Of a stretch of 64,000 bases of DNA, positions 1 to 7,197 are shown one piece after another. The stretch's first letter is position 1. Every line of letters begins with the position of its first letter. The notes under the pieces were generated by a model, which had not been told where the DNA came from, searched no databases, and saw nothing but the letters and a program-made list of their open reading frames with translations. This stretch comes from Pseudomonas pergaminensis (lineage in GTDB: Bacteria; Pseudomonadota; Gammaproteobacteria; Pseudomonadales; Pseudomonadaceae): positions 5,270,001 through 5,334,000 of the forward strand of contig NZ_CP078013.2 of the NCBI RefSeq assembly GCF_024112395.2, in the 5' to 3' direction. The position numbers were made by a program, and so were the translations under genes.

Positions 1-62
1 ACTCAAATAAGCTCCCCGCCGAACATCTGTTGGGCGGCATAACAATCAAAGGGCCGTTCACC

Positions 63-374
63 GTGGAAAACGTCAAGCGATTCAATAGCTTTGCTGAGTT
101 CTACCCCTATTACCTGGCCGAGCACGCCAACAGCACTTGCCGGCGCCTGCATTTTATCGGCACCACGCTGGTGATCGGCATTTTGGCCTATGCCATCGGC
201 AGAGGTTCGCTTCTCCTGTTGATCGCCTTGCCGATTGCCGGTTACAGCTTTGCCTGGATCGGCCACTTCTTCTTCGAAAAGAACCGCCCAGCGACCTTTC
301 AACACCCGTTCTACAGCCTGTTGGGGGATTTCGTGATGTACCGCGACATGATCCTGGGCAAGGTACCCTTCTAG
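63..374 (+). CDS. DUF962 (Mpo1-like) small membrane protein
   Basis: A 103-residue protein of the DUF962/Mpo1-like family. It opens with the family-typical VKRFNSFAEFYPYYLAEH segment and then has two hydrophobic helices (about residues 40-55 and 60-80) separated by a short basic link, so it is probably inner-membrane. The frame is open upstream to a TTG at 30, but I chose the GTG at 63 because it has a purine-rich AAAGGG stretch upstream and starts at the conserved part. In yeast the family includes an iron-dependent fatty-acid alpha-dioxygenase; whether that activity applies to this short bacterial form is unknown. It stands alone before two tiny ORFs. Confidence 0.75.
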   Translation: MENVKRFNSFAEFYPYYLAEHANSTCRRLHFIGTTLVIGILAYAIGRGSLLLLIALPIAGYSFAWIGHFFFEKNRPATFQHPFYSLLGDFVMYRDMILGKVPF

Positions 375-521
375 CCAAACGACCGTTTAAACGATGAAAG
401 TTCATCCATCTGCCGACATAAAAATCTTTTTGTCATTTGCAGTGCTGTATCCTGCCAAGGCTTTTTGAGAGCGCGGAATCACCTGCGATTGAAAAAACAG
501 ACCTTGCGAGGAGCGACGACG

Positions 522-650
522 ATGCACGAGATACCTAATCTCCCCTTCCCAAGCCTGCACCCTACAGAGCAGCCAACACCGCAGCAGGCCAGCGACAAAC
601 AGCCTGAGGCCAAAGAAGCCAAACCAGTCGACAGCGAAAGCCAGGACTGA
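522..650 (+). CDS. hypothetical 42-aa proline/glutamate-rich peptide
   Basis: A tiny ORF of 42 codons beginning MHEIPNLPFPSLHPTEQ and ending in a Glu/Lys/Asp-rich tail. A GCGAGGAGCG ribosome-binding stretch lies about 9 bases before the ATG. I do not recognise a family. It has no signal peptide or membrane segment. The composition (P, Q, E, K) suggests a disordered peptide. It is followed by a perfect 13-bp hairpin (665-698) and another small ORF. It could be a genuine Pseudomonas small protein or a non-coding ORF with a fortuitous ribosome-binding site. Confidence 0.45.
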   Translation: MHEIPNLPFPSLHPTEQPTPQQASDKQPEAKEAKPVDSESQD

Positions 651-664
651 CGCCGTACCAGACC

Positions 665-698
665 GTGTGGAAAGCGCAACTTTGAGCGCTTTCCACAC
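665..698. terminator. 13-bp perfect inverted repeat between two small ORFs
   Basis: GTGTGGAAAGCGC (665-677) and GCGCTTTCCACAC (686-698) are exact reverse complements around an 8-base loop. No T-run follows on either strand, so it is not a standard intrinsic terminator, but it would form a very stable RNA stem. It sits 27 bases before the ATG of the next ORF. Confidence 0.55.
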
Positions 699-724
699 TG
701 CCTGAATCCATCGAGACGCCCACC

Positions 725-907
725 ATGACCGATACCCTCCCCGACAACCCGGACGCTGCCGTACTCGACGCTACCCTGCAGATGGTCGAGGTGTGGAACC
801 GCCTTGGCCCAGACAAACAAGCCGCTCTGCTCAAGCGCTTCGGCACCCAGGAAAATGCCTTGGCCGCCCTGGTGACCACCCGGTTGCTCGCCCCCACACA
901 GCCCTGA
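725..907 (+). CDS. hypothetical 60-aa protein
   Basis: A 60-residue ORF, MTDTLPDNPDAAVLDATL..., with two predicted amphipathic helices (about residues 10-30 and 33-52) and no cysteines, signal peptide or membrane segment. Codon use is typical of the neighbouring genes (G/C in third position), which supports real coding. I do not recognise a named domain. It lies just after the 665-698 hairpin and about 100 bases before the MFS transporter, with no clear terminator between them. Confidence 0.55.
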   Translation: MTDTLPDNPDAAVLDATLQMVEVWNRLGPDKQAALLKRFGTQENALAALVTTRLLAPTQP

Positions 908-1013
908 TGCGCTGTTGATCGACCGTTTTTTTAGTTTTAGCCGCACGGCCCGGCCAAAGCGCCGGTATCATTAGCAGCCTATCTTTACCTGCTGCGACAG
1001 TGGACCTCTCCCC

Positions 1014-2210
1014 ATGCCAGATACCCAGCGCCCCATGGCGGTCACGCTGCAAGTTGTTTCCATCGTGTTGTTCACCTTCATCGGCTACCTGAATATCGGC
1101 ATTCCCCTGGCCGTGTTGCCGGGCTATGTCCACAGTGAGCTGGGCTACGGCGCGGTCATTGCCGGCCTGGTGATCAGCGTGCAATACCTGGCCACCCTGC
1201 TGAGCCGCCCCTATGCGGGCAAAATCATCGATAACCTGGGCAGCAAGCGCGCCGTGCTGATCGGTTTGGTCGGGTGTGGCCTGAGCGGTGTGTTCATGCT
1301 GTTCGCGGCGTGGTTCTCGAGCCTGCCCGCGTTGAGCTTGGGTAGCCTGCTGATCGGCCGCCTGGTGCTGGGCAGCGCCGAAAGCCTGGTGGGCTCGGGC
1401 GCCATCGGTTGGGGCATCGGCCGGGTCGGTGCGGCGAATACCGCCAAGGTCATCTCCTGGAACGGCATCGCCAGCTATGGCGCGCTGGCCGTCGGCGCAC
1501 CGTTGGGCGTATTGCTGGTGAGAAATTTCGGGCTGTGGAGCATGGGCGTCAGCATCATCCTGCTGGCGGTCGTCGGCCTGCTGCTGGCGTGGAACAAGGT
1601 CGCCGCGCCGATTGTTGCCGGTGTGCGCCTGCCCTTCATGAATGTGCTGGGCCGGGTACTGCCCCACGGTTGCGCACTGGCGCTGGGGTCCATTGGCTTT
1701 GGCACCATCGCCACGTTCATTACCCTGTACTACACCACCCAGCATTGGGACAACGCGGTGTGGGCCCTAAGCCTGTTCGGCGCCAGTTTTATCGGTGCGC
1801 GGCTGCTGTTCGGTAATCTGATCAACCGTATCGGCGGGTTTCGCGTGGCGATTGCCTGCCTGTCGGTGGAGATCCTCGGCCTGCTGTTGCTGTGGCTGGC
1901 ACCGGACGCAAACTTGGCCCTGGCCGGTGCGGCGTTGAGCGGGTTCGGCTTTTCCCTGGTGTTTCCGGCCCTGGGCGTCGAAGCCGTCAACTTGGTGCCA
2001 GCCTCCAGCCGGGGCTCGGCGGTGGGGGCCTACTCGCTGTTCATCGACCTGTCGCTGGGCATCACCGGCCCACTCGCCGGGGCCGTGGCGGCAGGCTTCG
2101 GCTTTGCCTCGATCTTCCTGTTCGCCGCCCTCGCCGCACTCGGTGGGTTGCTGCTGAGCCTGTACCTGTACCGCCAGGCCCCCAAGGCCCGCGAAGCACG
2201 CGGCGACTAG
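1014..2210 (+). CDS. MFS transporter, YhhS-like
   Basis: A 398-residue major facilitator protein with about 12 hydrophobic segments. The N-terminal part ([26 protein letters not shown]) and the loop after helix 2-3 ([24 protein letters not shown]) match the YhhS/YfcJ branch of MFS, including the D-x-x-G-x-[KR] loop typical of the superfamily. It would be an inner-membrane proton-driven exporter; the substrate cannot be read from sequence. Its TAG stop (2208-2210) overlaps the stop of the convergent arfB gene by a few bases, so both genes end without a separate terminator between them. Confidence 0.85.
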   Translation: MPDTQRPMAVTLQVVSIVLFTFIGYLNIGIPLAVLPGYVHSELGYGAVIAGLVISVQYLATLLSRPYAGKIIDNLGSKRAVLIGLVGCGLSGVFMLFAAWFSSLPALSLGSLLIGRLVLGSAESLVGSGAIGWGIGRVGAANTAKVISWNGIASYGALAVGAPLGVLLVRNFGLWSMGVSIILLAVVGLLLAWNKVAAPIVAGVRLPFMNVLGRVLPHGCALALGSIGFGTIATFITLYYTTQHWDNAVWALSLFGASFIGARLLFGNLINRIGGFRVAIACLSVEILGLLLLWLAPDANLALAGAALSGFGFSLVFPALGVEAVNLVPASSRGSAVGAYSLFIDLSLGITGPLAGAVAAGFGFASIFLFAALAALGGLLLSLYLYRQAPKAREARGD

Positions 2211-2620
2211 AAGTCGACCTTGCCGCGCCCGGCCTTGATACTGCCGCGTTTGGTCTTGGATTCGAGGCGACGCTTTTTCGAGCCCAGGGTCGGCTTGGTC
2301 GGGCGGCGCTTCTTCTCCACCTTGGTGGCGCTGAGGATCAACTCCACCAGTCGCTCCAGCGCATCCGCGCGGTTCTGCTCCTGGGTTCGATATTGCTGGG
2401 CCTTGAGCACCAGCACGCCCTCGCTGGTGATACGACTGTCACGCAGCGCCAGCAACCGCTCCTTATAAAACTCGGGCAGCGACGACGCCGGGATATCAAA
2501 GCGCAGGTGCACCGCACTCGACACCTTGTTGACGTTCTGCCCACCCGCACCCTGGGCGCGAATGGCGGTCAGCTCGATCTCGGCATCGGGCAGGTGGACG
2601 TTGTTGGAAATCACCAGCAT
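2207..2620 (-). CDS. arfB: peptidyl-tRNA hydrolase ArfB (YaeJ)
   Basis: A 137-residue ribosome-rescue factor. It hydrolyses peptidyl-tRNA on stalled 70S ribosomes. The release-factor-like domain carries the catalytic GGQ motif ([16 protein letters not shown], about residues 22-37), and the C-terminal tail from about residue 105 is strongly basic ([16 protein letters not shown]), as needed to enter the empty mRNA channel. The frame extends 23 codons upstream, but the ATG at 2618-2620 has AGAGGA upstream and begins at the conserved [15 protein letters not shown]. It converges on the MFS gene. Confidence 0.95.
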   Translation of the reverse strand: MLVISNNVHLPDAEIELTAIRAQGAGGQNVNKVSSAVHLRFDIPASSLPEFYKERLLALRDSRITSEGVLVLKAQQYRTQEQNRADALERLVELILSATKVEKKRRPTKPTLGSKKRRLESKTKRGSIKAGRGKVDF

Positions 2621-2687
2621 GGGCAGCGGGATCCTCTGTAGGGGCAACCAAGGATACGCGAATGCGCGCGCCCATTCCTGAAACAAC

Positions 2688-2710
2688 AAACCCGGCGCAA
2701 GGCCGGGTTT
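2688..2710 (-). terminator. intrinsic terminator after aroP
   Basis: AAACCCGGC / GCCGGGTTT stem with a 5-base loop. On the minus strand the stem is followed by GTTGTTTC, so it fits termination of aroP, whose stop lies 20 bases upstream in transcript order. arfB (2207-2620) starts beyond it. Confidence 0.75.
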
Positions 2711-2729
2711 GGTTTATCTCAGGCACGCC

Positions 2730-4151
2730 TCACTTCCCTGCTGGAGCAGCCACCTCCAAGGCTCGCTGCGCACCGCGCTTGTTCTTGATGCCGTAACACA
2801 CCCACATGAACGCCACCCACACCGGGATCGCATACACCGACACCTGGATTCCCGGGATCATCAGCATGATCACCAGGATAAACACCACGAACGCCAAGCA
2901 CACGTAGTTGCCGTACGGGTACCACAGCGCCTTGAACAACGGCACCTGGCCCGTGCGGTTCATGTGCTGGCGGAACTTGAAGTGAGAGAAGCTGATCATC
3001 GCCCAGTTGATCACCAGCGTGGCCACGACCAGGGACATCAGCAGTTCCAGCGCGTGTTGCGGGATCAGGTAGTTCATCAGCACGGCAACCAGGGTGATGG
3101 CCGCCGAGGCGAGGATGGAACGCACGGGCACGCCACGCTTGTCGATCTTCGCCAGGGCCTTGGGCGCATCGCCCTGCTCGGCCATGCCCAGCAGCATGCG
3201 GCTGTTGCAGTAGGTACCGCTGTTGTACACCGACAGCGCCGCCGTCAGCACCACAAAGTTGAGGATGTGCGCGGCGGTGTTGCTGCCGAGCATCGAGAAC
3301 ACCTGCACAAACGGGCTGCCGCTGTAGGCGTCGCCGGAAGCGTTGAGGGTTGCCAGCAGGCTGTCCCACGGCGTCAACGACAGCAGCACGACGAGCGCGC
3401 CGATGTAGAAGATCAGGATGCGGTAGATCACCTGGTTGATCGCTTTCGGGATCACGGTGCGTGGCTGGTCGGCTTCGGCTGCGGTGAAGCCGAGCATCTC
3501 CAGGCCGCCGAAGGAGAACATGATGATCGCCATGGCCATCACCAATCCGCCGACGCCGTGGGGGAAGAAACCACCGTGGTCCCACAGGTTGCTCACCGAC
3601 GCCTGCGGCCCGCCGCTGCCGCTGACCAGCAGGTAGCTGCCCAGGGCAATCATGCCGACGATAGCCACCACCTTGATGATGGCAAACCAGAACTCGGCCT
3701 CACCGAAGACTTTGACGTTGGCCAGGTTGATCAGGTTGATCAGCACGAAGAACGCCGCCGCCGAGACCCAGGTCGGGATCTCCGGCCACCAGTAGTGCAC
3801 GTATTTGCCGACAGCGGTCAGCTCCGACATGCCCACCAGGATGTACAGGATCCAGCAGTTCCAGCCCGACAGGAAGCCGGCGAAACCGCCCCAGTACTTG
3901 TGGGCAAAGTGGCTGAAGGAACCGGCGACCGGCTCTTCGACGATCATTTCGCCGAGCTGGCGCATGATCATGAAGGCAATGAAGCCGCAGATGGCATAGC
4001 CCAGGATCATTGACGGGCCGGCGGACTTGAGCACCCCGGCGGAGCCGAGGAACAGGCCGGTGCCGATGGCGCCACCGAGGGCGATCAACTGGATATGCCG
4101 ATTTTTCAGGCCGCGTTTCAGCTCGCCTGAAGAGGAATGGGGTCCACTCAT
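2730..4151 (-). CDS. aroP: aromatic amino-acid permease, AroP-like
   Basis: A 473-residue APC-superfamily permease with about 12 membrane helices. The start GELKRGLKNRHIQLIALGGAIGTGLFLGS and the segments PVAGSFSHFAHKYWG and FGEAEFWFAIIKVVAIVGM are characteristic of the AroP/PheP/ProY group; the overall match to AroP from memory is very close. It should import Phe, Tyr and Trp with protons. I placed the start at ATG 4151 (MSGPHSSSGELKRG) rather than the TTG six codons earlier; no strong Shine-Dalgarno precedes either. Three TyrR-family-like boxes lie upstream at 4469-4558, which would suit an aromatic-responsive permease. Confidence 0.88.
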   Translation of the reverse strand: MSGPHSSSGELKRGLKNRHIQLIALGGAIGTGLFLGSAGVLKSAGPSMILGYAICGFIAFMIMRQLGEMIVEEPVAGSFSHFAHKYWGGFAGFLSGWNCWILYILVGMSELTAVGKYVHYWWPEIPTWVSAAAFFVLINLINLANVKVFGEAEFWFAIIKVVAIVGMIALGSYLLVSGSGGPQASVSNLWDHGGFFPHGVGGLVMAMAIIMFSFGGLEMLGFTAAEADQPRTVIPKAINQVIYRILIFYIGALVVLLSLTPWDSLLATLNASGDAYSGSPFVQVFSMLGSNTAAHILNFVVLTAALSVYNSGTYCNSRMLLGMAEQGDAPKALAKIDKRGVPVRSILASAAITLVAVLMNYLIPQHALELLMSLVVATLVINWAMISFSHFKFRQHMNRTGQVPLFKALWYPYGNYVCLAFVVFILVIMLMIPGIQVSVYAIPVWVAFMWVCYGIKNKRGAQRALEVAAPAGK

Positions 4152-4789
4152 GAAAAGGGTCTCACGCAAGGTTTGAGGATGTTGACTGCAGGTTGCTGCC
4201 TTGAATTACCGACTCAAGCAGCGCTGCTCAAACCCCAGCGCAGGCACCAGGAGTACAGCGTCTTTCTTACGGTCATGCGTCACCTGTTTGTTTTTATCTG
4301 TGACGAAATCGAACCCGTCCGGCTCGTGGCCAGGCGGAGTGATCAGGGTGGGTAAACCCCGAGGTCTTGGCCTTTTGCGTGGTTACGCAAGGGGGTCACA
4401 GTAAAACGCGGCGGATTGTACACCGCTCGACAGCTTGGGGGCGCCCTAGAAAGACGTGTGCGACGATCTGTCAGGTAATCCTTACAGGGCCTGTTCGACC
4501 AATAAAGTGGCCATTTACTCGTAAATTAATCGTTACAGCACGGAAAATTAACGTTACAGCCGTGATCTCGATAAAAATTGGCGGTAGGAAATTTCCGAAA
4601 GATTAGTCGCGCCAGCTCCCTGAATTTATTCAAGAAACGGCCAACGCCAAAAAACAGAACAAAATATCCAAATGAAACCGTGTCAATAAAAATTTTGCAT
4701 TTTCAAACACTCTCTCCTAGGTTCTTCCCACTTGCCAGCGAAGCCCGTTGGCAAGCCGTTCTCAAACAACGTCCTCTAGGAGATACACC
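4152..4789. other. 638-bp intergenic region between aroP and the peptide gene
   Basis: A divergent promoter region, AT-richer than its surroundings from about 4490 to 4720. It holds three 18-bp TyrR-family-like boxes (4469-4486, 4520-4537, 4541-4558) and, just before the peptide gene, an inverted repeat CTTGCCA (4731-4737) / TGGCAAG (4749-4755). Short ORFs here lack ribosome-binding sites and biased codon use, so I do not call them genes. Confidence 0.6.
4469..4558. promoter_or_regulatory. three TyrR/PhhR-like 18-bp boxes
   Basis: TGTCAGGTAATCCTTACA (4469-4486), CGTAAATTAATCGTTACA (4520-4537) and CGGAAAATTAACGTTACA (4541-4558). The TyrR-family operator pattern is TGTAAA/C-N6-G/TTTACA, spanning 18 bp. 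The right half-sites fit well; the left halves are weaker. Boxes 2 and 3 are 21 bp apart, two helical turns. They lie about 320-410 bp from aroP and 230-320 bp from the peptide gene, so either could be the target. Confidence 0.45.
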
Positions 4790-4927
4790 ATGCAAGCACT
4801 GGAAAACGACCTGGAAACCGAACTGCAACTCGACGATTGGTTTGAAGCGCCGACCCATGAGGCCGCCGTTGAAATGATGCAAGCCGATGCCGTTGTGCCA
4901 TTCGGCACCGCGATGTGGCCATTCTAA
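4790..4927 (+). CDS. 45-aa acidic peptide, candidate precursor/leader peptide
   Basis: An ORF of 45 codons with an excellent ribosome-binding site (CTAGGAG, 6-7 bases before ATG) and a double stop TAATAA. The N-terminal two thirds is acidic and helical (MQALENDLETELQLDDWFEA...), like a RiPP leader. The C-terminal 11 residues, VVPFGTAMWPF, are hydrophobic and aromatic, with no acidic residue. It is separated from the downstream M29-type aminopeptidase gene by a perfect 26-bp palindrome (4944-4969), a layout often seen when a precursor peptide must be made in excess over its processing enzyme. I do not recognise the peptide. It contains no Cys, Ser or Tyr, so it does not fit lanthipeptide chemistry. 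Alternative: a regulatory leader peptide. Confidence 0.6.
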   Translation: MQALENDLETELQLDDWFEAPTHEAAVEMMQADAVVPFGTAMWPF

Positions 4928-4943
4928 TAACCGGCAGGCATTC

Positions 4944-4969
4944 GGCAGGTGCCGTGCACGGCACCTGCC
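4944..4969. terminator. perfect 26-bp palindrome after the peptide gene
   Basis: The arm GGCAGGTGCCGTG (4944-4956) is followed directly by its reverse complement (4957-4969). As RNA it would fold to a long GC-rich stem with a minimal loop. No T-run follows, so it may act as a partial terminator or an mRNA 3'-end stabiliser, or it may be a dyad operator in DNA form. It lies 17 bases after the peptide stop and 31 bases before the aminopeptidase start. Confidence 0.7.
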
Positions 4970-5000
4970 CCCTTACCCAAGGCACAGAAGGAAGTACGTC

Positions 5001-5960
5001 ATGGACAAGGCCCGCGCCGTCGAACACTTTCTCTACTACCTCGCGCACCACCCGGCCCTCAACGGTCTGAGCCGCCCCACCGTGTTGCTGGGCCATACCG
5101 AGCGCTACGACGCCATCGCGCAGGCGATCACCCACAGCAGCGCCGCCCGTTTCAACTTCCAACTACAGCGCCTGGACCTGGCTGCCAGCGACACCCTGGC
5201 CGAGGCCATCGAAGCCTGCGACCTGTACCTGTTTCTCTACGATTCCTCGACCTTGCCCAACCCACGCGCCGAAGGCCCGGACTTTATCCGCGCCCTGCAA
5301 GGCGTGATGGCTGAGCACTGGAAAAAGTCCCTGCTGTTCAAAGATTACGGTGACTACTTCTACGACACCTTCAGCGTCGAACCCCAGCGCATTGCCGACC
5401 TCAATGCCACGCTGATCCGGCGCATGTCCCAGGCCCAGGTGTTGAGCTTTACCGACAAGCATGGCTCACGCCTGGAAGCGCCGATGAGCAGCATCAAGAA
5501 GTGGACCAACATCAACGGCATCGGCAACCACGACCTGGCCCCAGGCGAGATCGCCACCCACAGCGAAGCCATCAATGGCCAGGTGAGGTTTGTCGGCACC
5601 TTTCTCAGCACCATCCCATTCGCGCGTAAATATGGCGTGCTGGCGTCACCGCTGGAACTGTGGATCGAGAACTCGACCGTCTGCAGCGTGGCCAGCGACG
5701 TGCCGGGGCTGGCGGACGACTTCAATAAGTACCTGAACGCCAACCCGTCGAACCGGCGTGTGGAAGAACTGGGGATTGGCACCAATGAAGGCGTGAAGGA
5801 CCTGTATGCGCGCAATGCCGGGTTTGAGGAGCGCCATTGTGGGTTGCACCTGGGCCTGGGGGGCGGGCAGAAAGGCAGCCATCACCTGGATTTGATCTTT
5901 GCCAGCGGGGTGTTGGCGCTCGACGACAAGCCGGTGTTTGATGGGACTTTTGCGTTCTGA
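5001..5960 (+). CDS. M29-type leucyl aminopeptidase-like metalloprotease
   Basis: A 319-residue protein resembling the metal-binding half of family M29 (thermophilic aminopeptidases, AmpS/AmpT). Candidate ligands are visible in family order: LAPGEIATHSEA (Glu), EELGIGTNEGV (Glu), HCGLHLGLGGG (His), and SHHLDLIF (His-x-Asp). Full-length M29 enzymes are about 410 residues; this one is shorter, mainly at the N-terminus. The ATG at 5001 follows GAAGGAAG. The longer frame from 4887 overlaps the peptide gene and is rejected. It could cleave the 45-aa peptide made just upstream, or be a general peptidase; the pairing is inference. Confidence 0.75.
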   Translation: MDKARAVEHFLYYLAHHPALNGLSRPTVLLGHTERYDAIAQAITHSSAARFNFQLQRLDLAASDTLAEAIEACDLYLFLYDSSTLPNPRAEGPDFIRALQGVMAEHWKKSLLFKDYGDYFYDTFSVEPQRIADLNATLIRRMSQAQVLSFTDKHGSRLEAPMSSIKKWTNINGIGNHDLAPGEIATHSEAINGQVRFVGTFLSTIPFARKYGVLASPLELWIENSTVCSVASDVPGLADDFNKYLNANPSNRRVEELGIGTNEGVKDLYARNAGFEERHCGLHLGLGGGQKGSHHLDLIFASGVLALDDKPVFDGTFAF

Positions 5961-6084
5961 TCAGTGGCGTGAAAATGATGCGGGTCCAACGCTTGGGCTG
6001 CTGCAGATAGCGATGCCCCAGCCGGCTAAGGCACCGCTGTCGCTGGCCCGCTCGTTTGCGGGCGCAGGCTGATCTCAAATAGGA

Positions 6085-7014
6085 TCAGGCATCTGGCAGG
6101 GGTGCCTGGCAGACCGGTGCTGGCGCACAGGGAAGTATGGTTTTCGAGGTAAATAGACCATAGGTGTAGTCCAGATCTTCAGAATTGATCACCTGTTCCA
6201 CAGTCCAATTACCTGGCCAAGGCGCAATATCGGACTGCGCGTGGAAAACCAGCGTAGCCCGCAGGTCTAAATCGGGCACACCCGATACCGGCAGATACGG
6301 TTTAGACGTAGGGTGCTGGCGTTTCCAGCGCTCCCACAGCAGGTCAAGATAACAATGGTGCAGGAAAAATACCGGATCGTTGGGCGAAGTTGGCATGGAC
6401 ATGTTCCCGCCCACCCACCGGTGCACGGGATCATGCAGCACGCCTTCGCAAAAATTTGACCAAGTGTCCGGACCTGGTCCATAGGGGGTCTTGGACAAGG
6501 CCATCAGCACCTGGTCGGAGTCTGGCAAGTGCGCGCCAGGTTCTGTGCCCAACTCGCGGCGCAGCCCCGCATCGCCCAATTCCATATCCCACAGGCGAAT
6601 CTTAAAACGCTCGCCCTTAAAGGCGAATGGACCTGAAGTAACGCGCTGATTTTGAGCGCTGTCACCGTTACCGCCCAAAAAGCTAGGCGTGAACGGATTG
6701 CTTGGGCCATCCATCGACCAGTCCCAAAACGGTAGGGTAAGCGTCATGTCGCCAACGGCGCGTTGCAAGTCCTGCTCAAATTGGCGCAAAAATACGCGGT
6801 GCCAAGGGAAAAATAGTGGAGAGCGATGCGGCATTGGCATGAAAGCCCCGGGACCGCCCATAGCGCTGTGGTGCACTTGCACATAATCGTCATAGCGGTT
6901 TTGACGTCCAGGACGCAGTACGCTGTCGACGTCGTTTTTCAACACCAGGATGGCCTCGACCAACGTATCTTTCTGTTCGCGGGTCATAAAGCGGTGATTG
7001 ATGCGGATGTCCAT
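6085..7014 (-). CDS. tyrosinase-family type-3 copper oxidase
   Basis: A 309-residue tyrosinase-domain protein that would hydroxylate or oxidise phenols with a coupled dicopper centre. CuA candidates are His48/His49, His63 and His72, the last in the signature PLFFPWHRVFLRQFE. The CuB region shows HDPVHRWVGG and NDPVFFLHHCYLDLLWERW. There is no signal peptide, so it is probably cytoplasmic or needs a partner for export; no caddie protein is adjacent. The ATG at 7014 has GAGG upstream; the 12-codon extension is rejected. It is convergent with the aminopeptidase. Its codon use (more A/T-ending codons) differs from neighbours, which hints at acquisition. Confidence 0.85.
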   Translation of the reverse strand: MDIRINHRFMTREQKDTLVEAILVLKNDVDSVLRPGRQNRYDDYVQVHHSAMGGPGAFMPMPHRSPLFFPWHRVFLRQFEQDLQRAVGDMTLTLPFWDWSMDGPSNPFTPSFLGGNGDSAQNQRVTSGPFAFKGERFKIRLWDMELGDAGLRRELGTEPGAHLPDSDQVLMALSKTPYGPGPDTWSNFCEGVLHDPVHRWVGGNMSMPTSPNDPVFFLHHCYLDLLWERWKRQHPTSKPYLPVSGVPDLDLRATLVFHAQSDIAPWPGNWTVEQVINSEDLDYTYGLFTSKTILPCAPAPVCQAPLPDA

Positions 7015-7148
7015 GTCTGTAACCTCGGGCCACACGTGAAAGGAGCCCACAATCTAGTGCGCCCTTCTTGAAAGCCGGTGGTAGCGGGTTACCCAATACA
7101 GGGCACTGATCACTCAGCAAACGAGATCCCGACACGTGTGCCAAGGCA

Positions 7149-7180
7149 AAAAAAACGCCAACCCGAGGGTTGGCGTTTTT
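7149..7180 (-). terminator. intrinsic terminator after rluB
   Basis: AACGCCAACCC / GGGTTGGCGTT stem with long A-run and T-run flanks, 18 bases past the rluB stop. The flanking runs on both sides would let it work in both directions; on the minus strand it ends rluB. Confidence 0.9.
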
Positions 7181-7197
7181 GTGCAGCGTTTAGCGCA

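Noticed and set aside
2709..4013. A 434-codon plus-strand open frame across aroP
   Set aside because: Antisense shadow; His/Gln/Arg-rich and without family features.
4887..5000. Upstream extension of the aminopeptidase frame
   Set aside because: It overlaps the peptide gene and the palindrome, and a good ribosome-binding site precedes the ATG at 5001.
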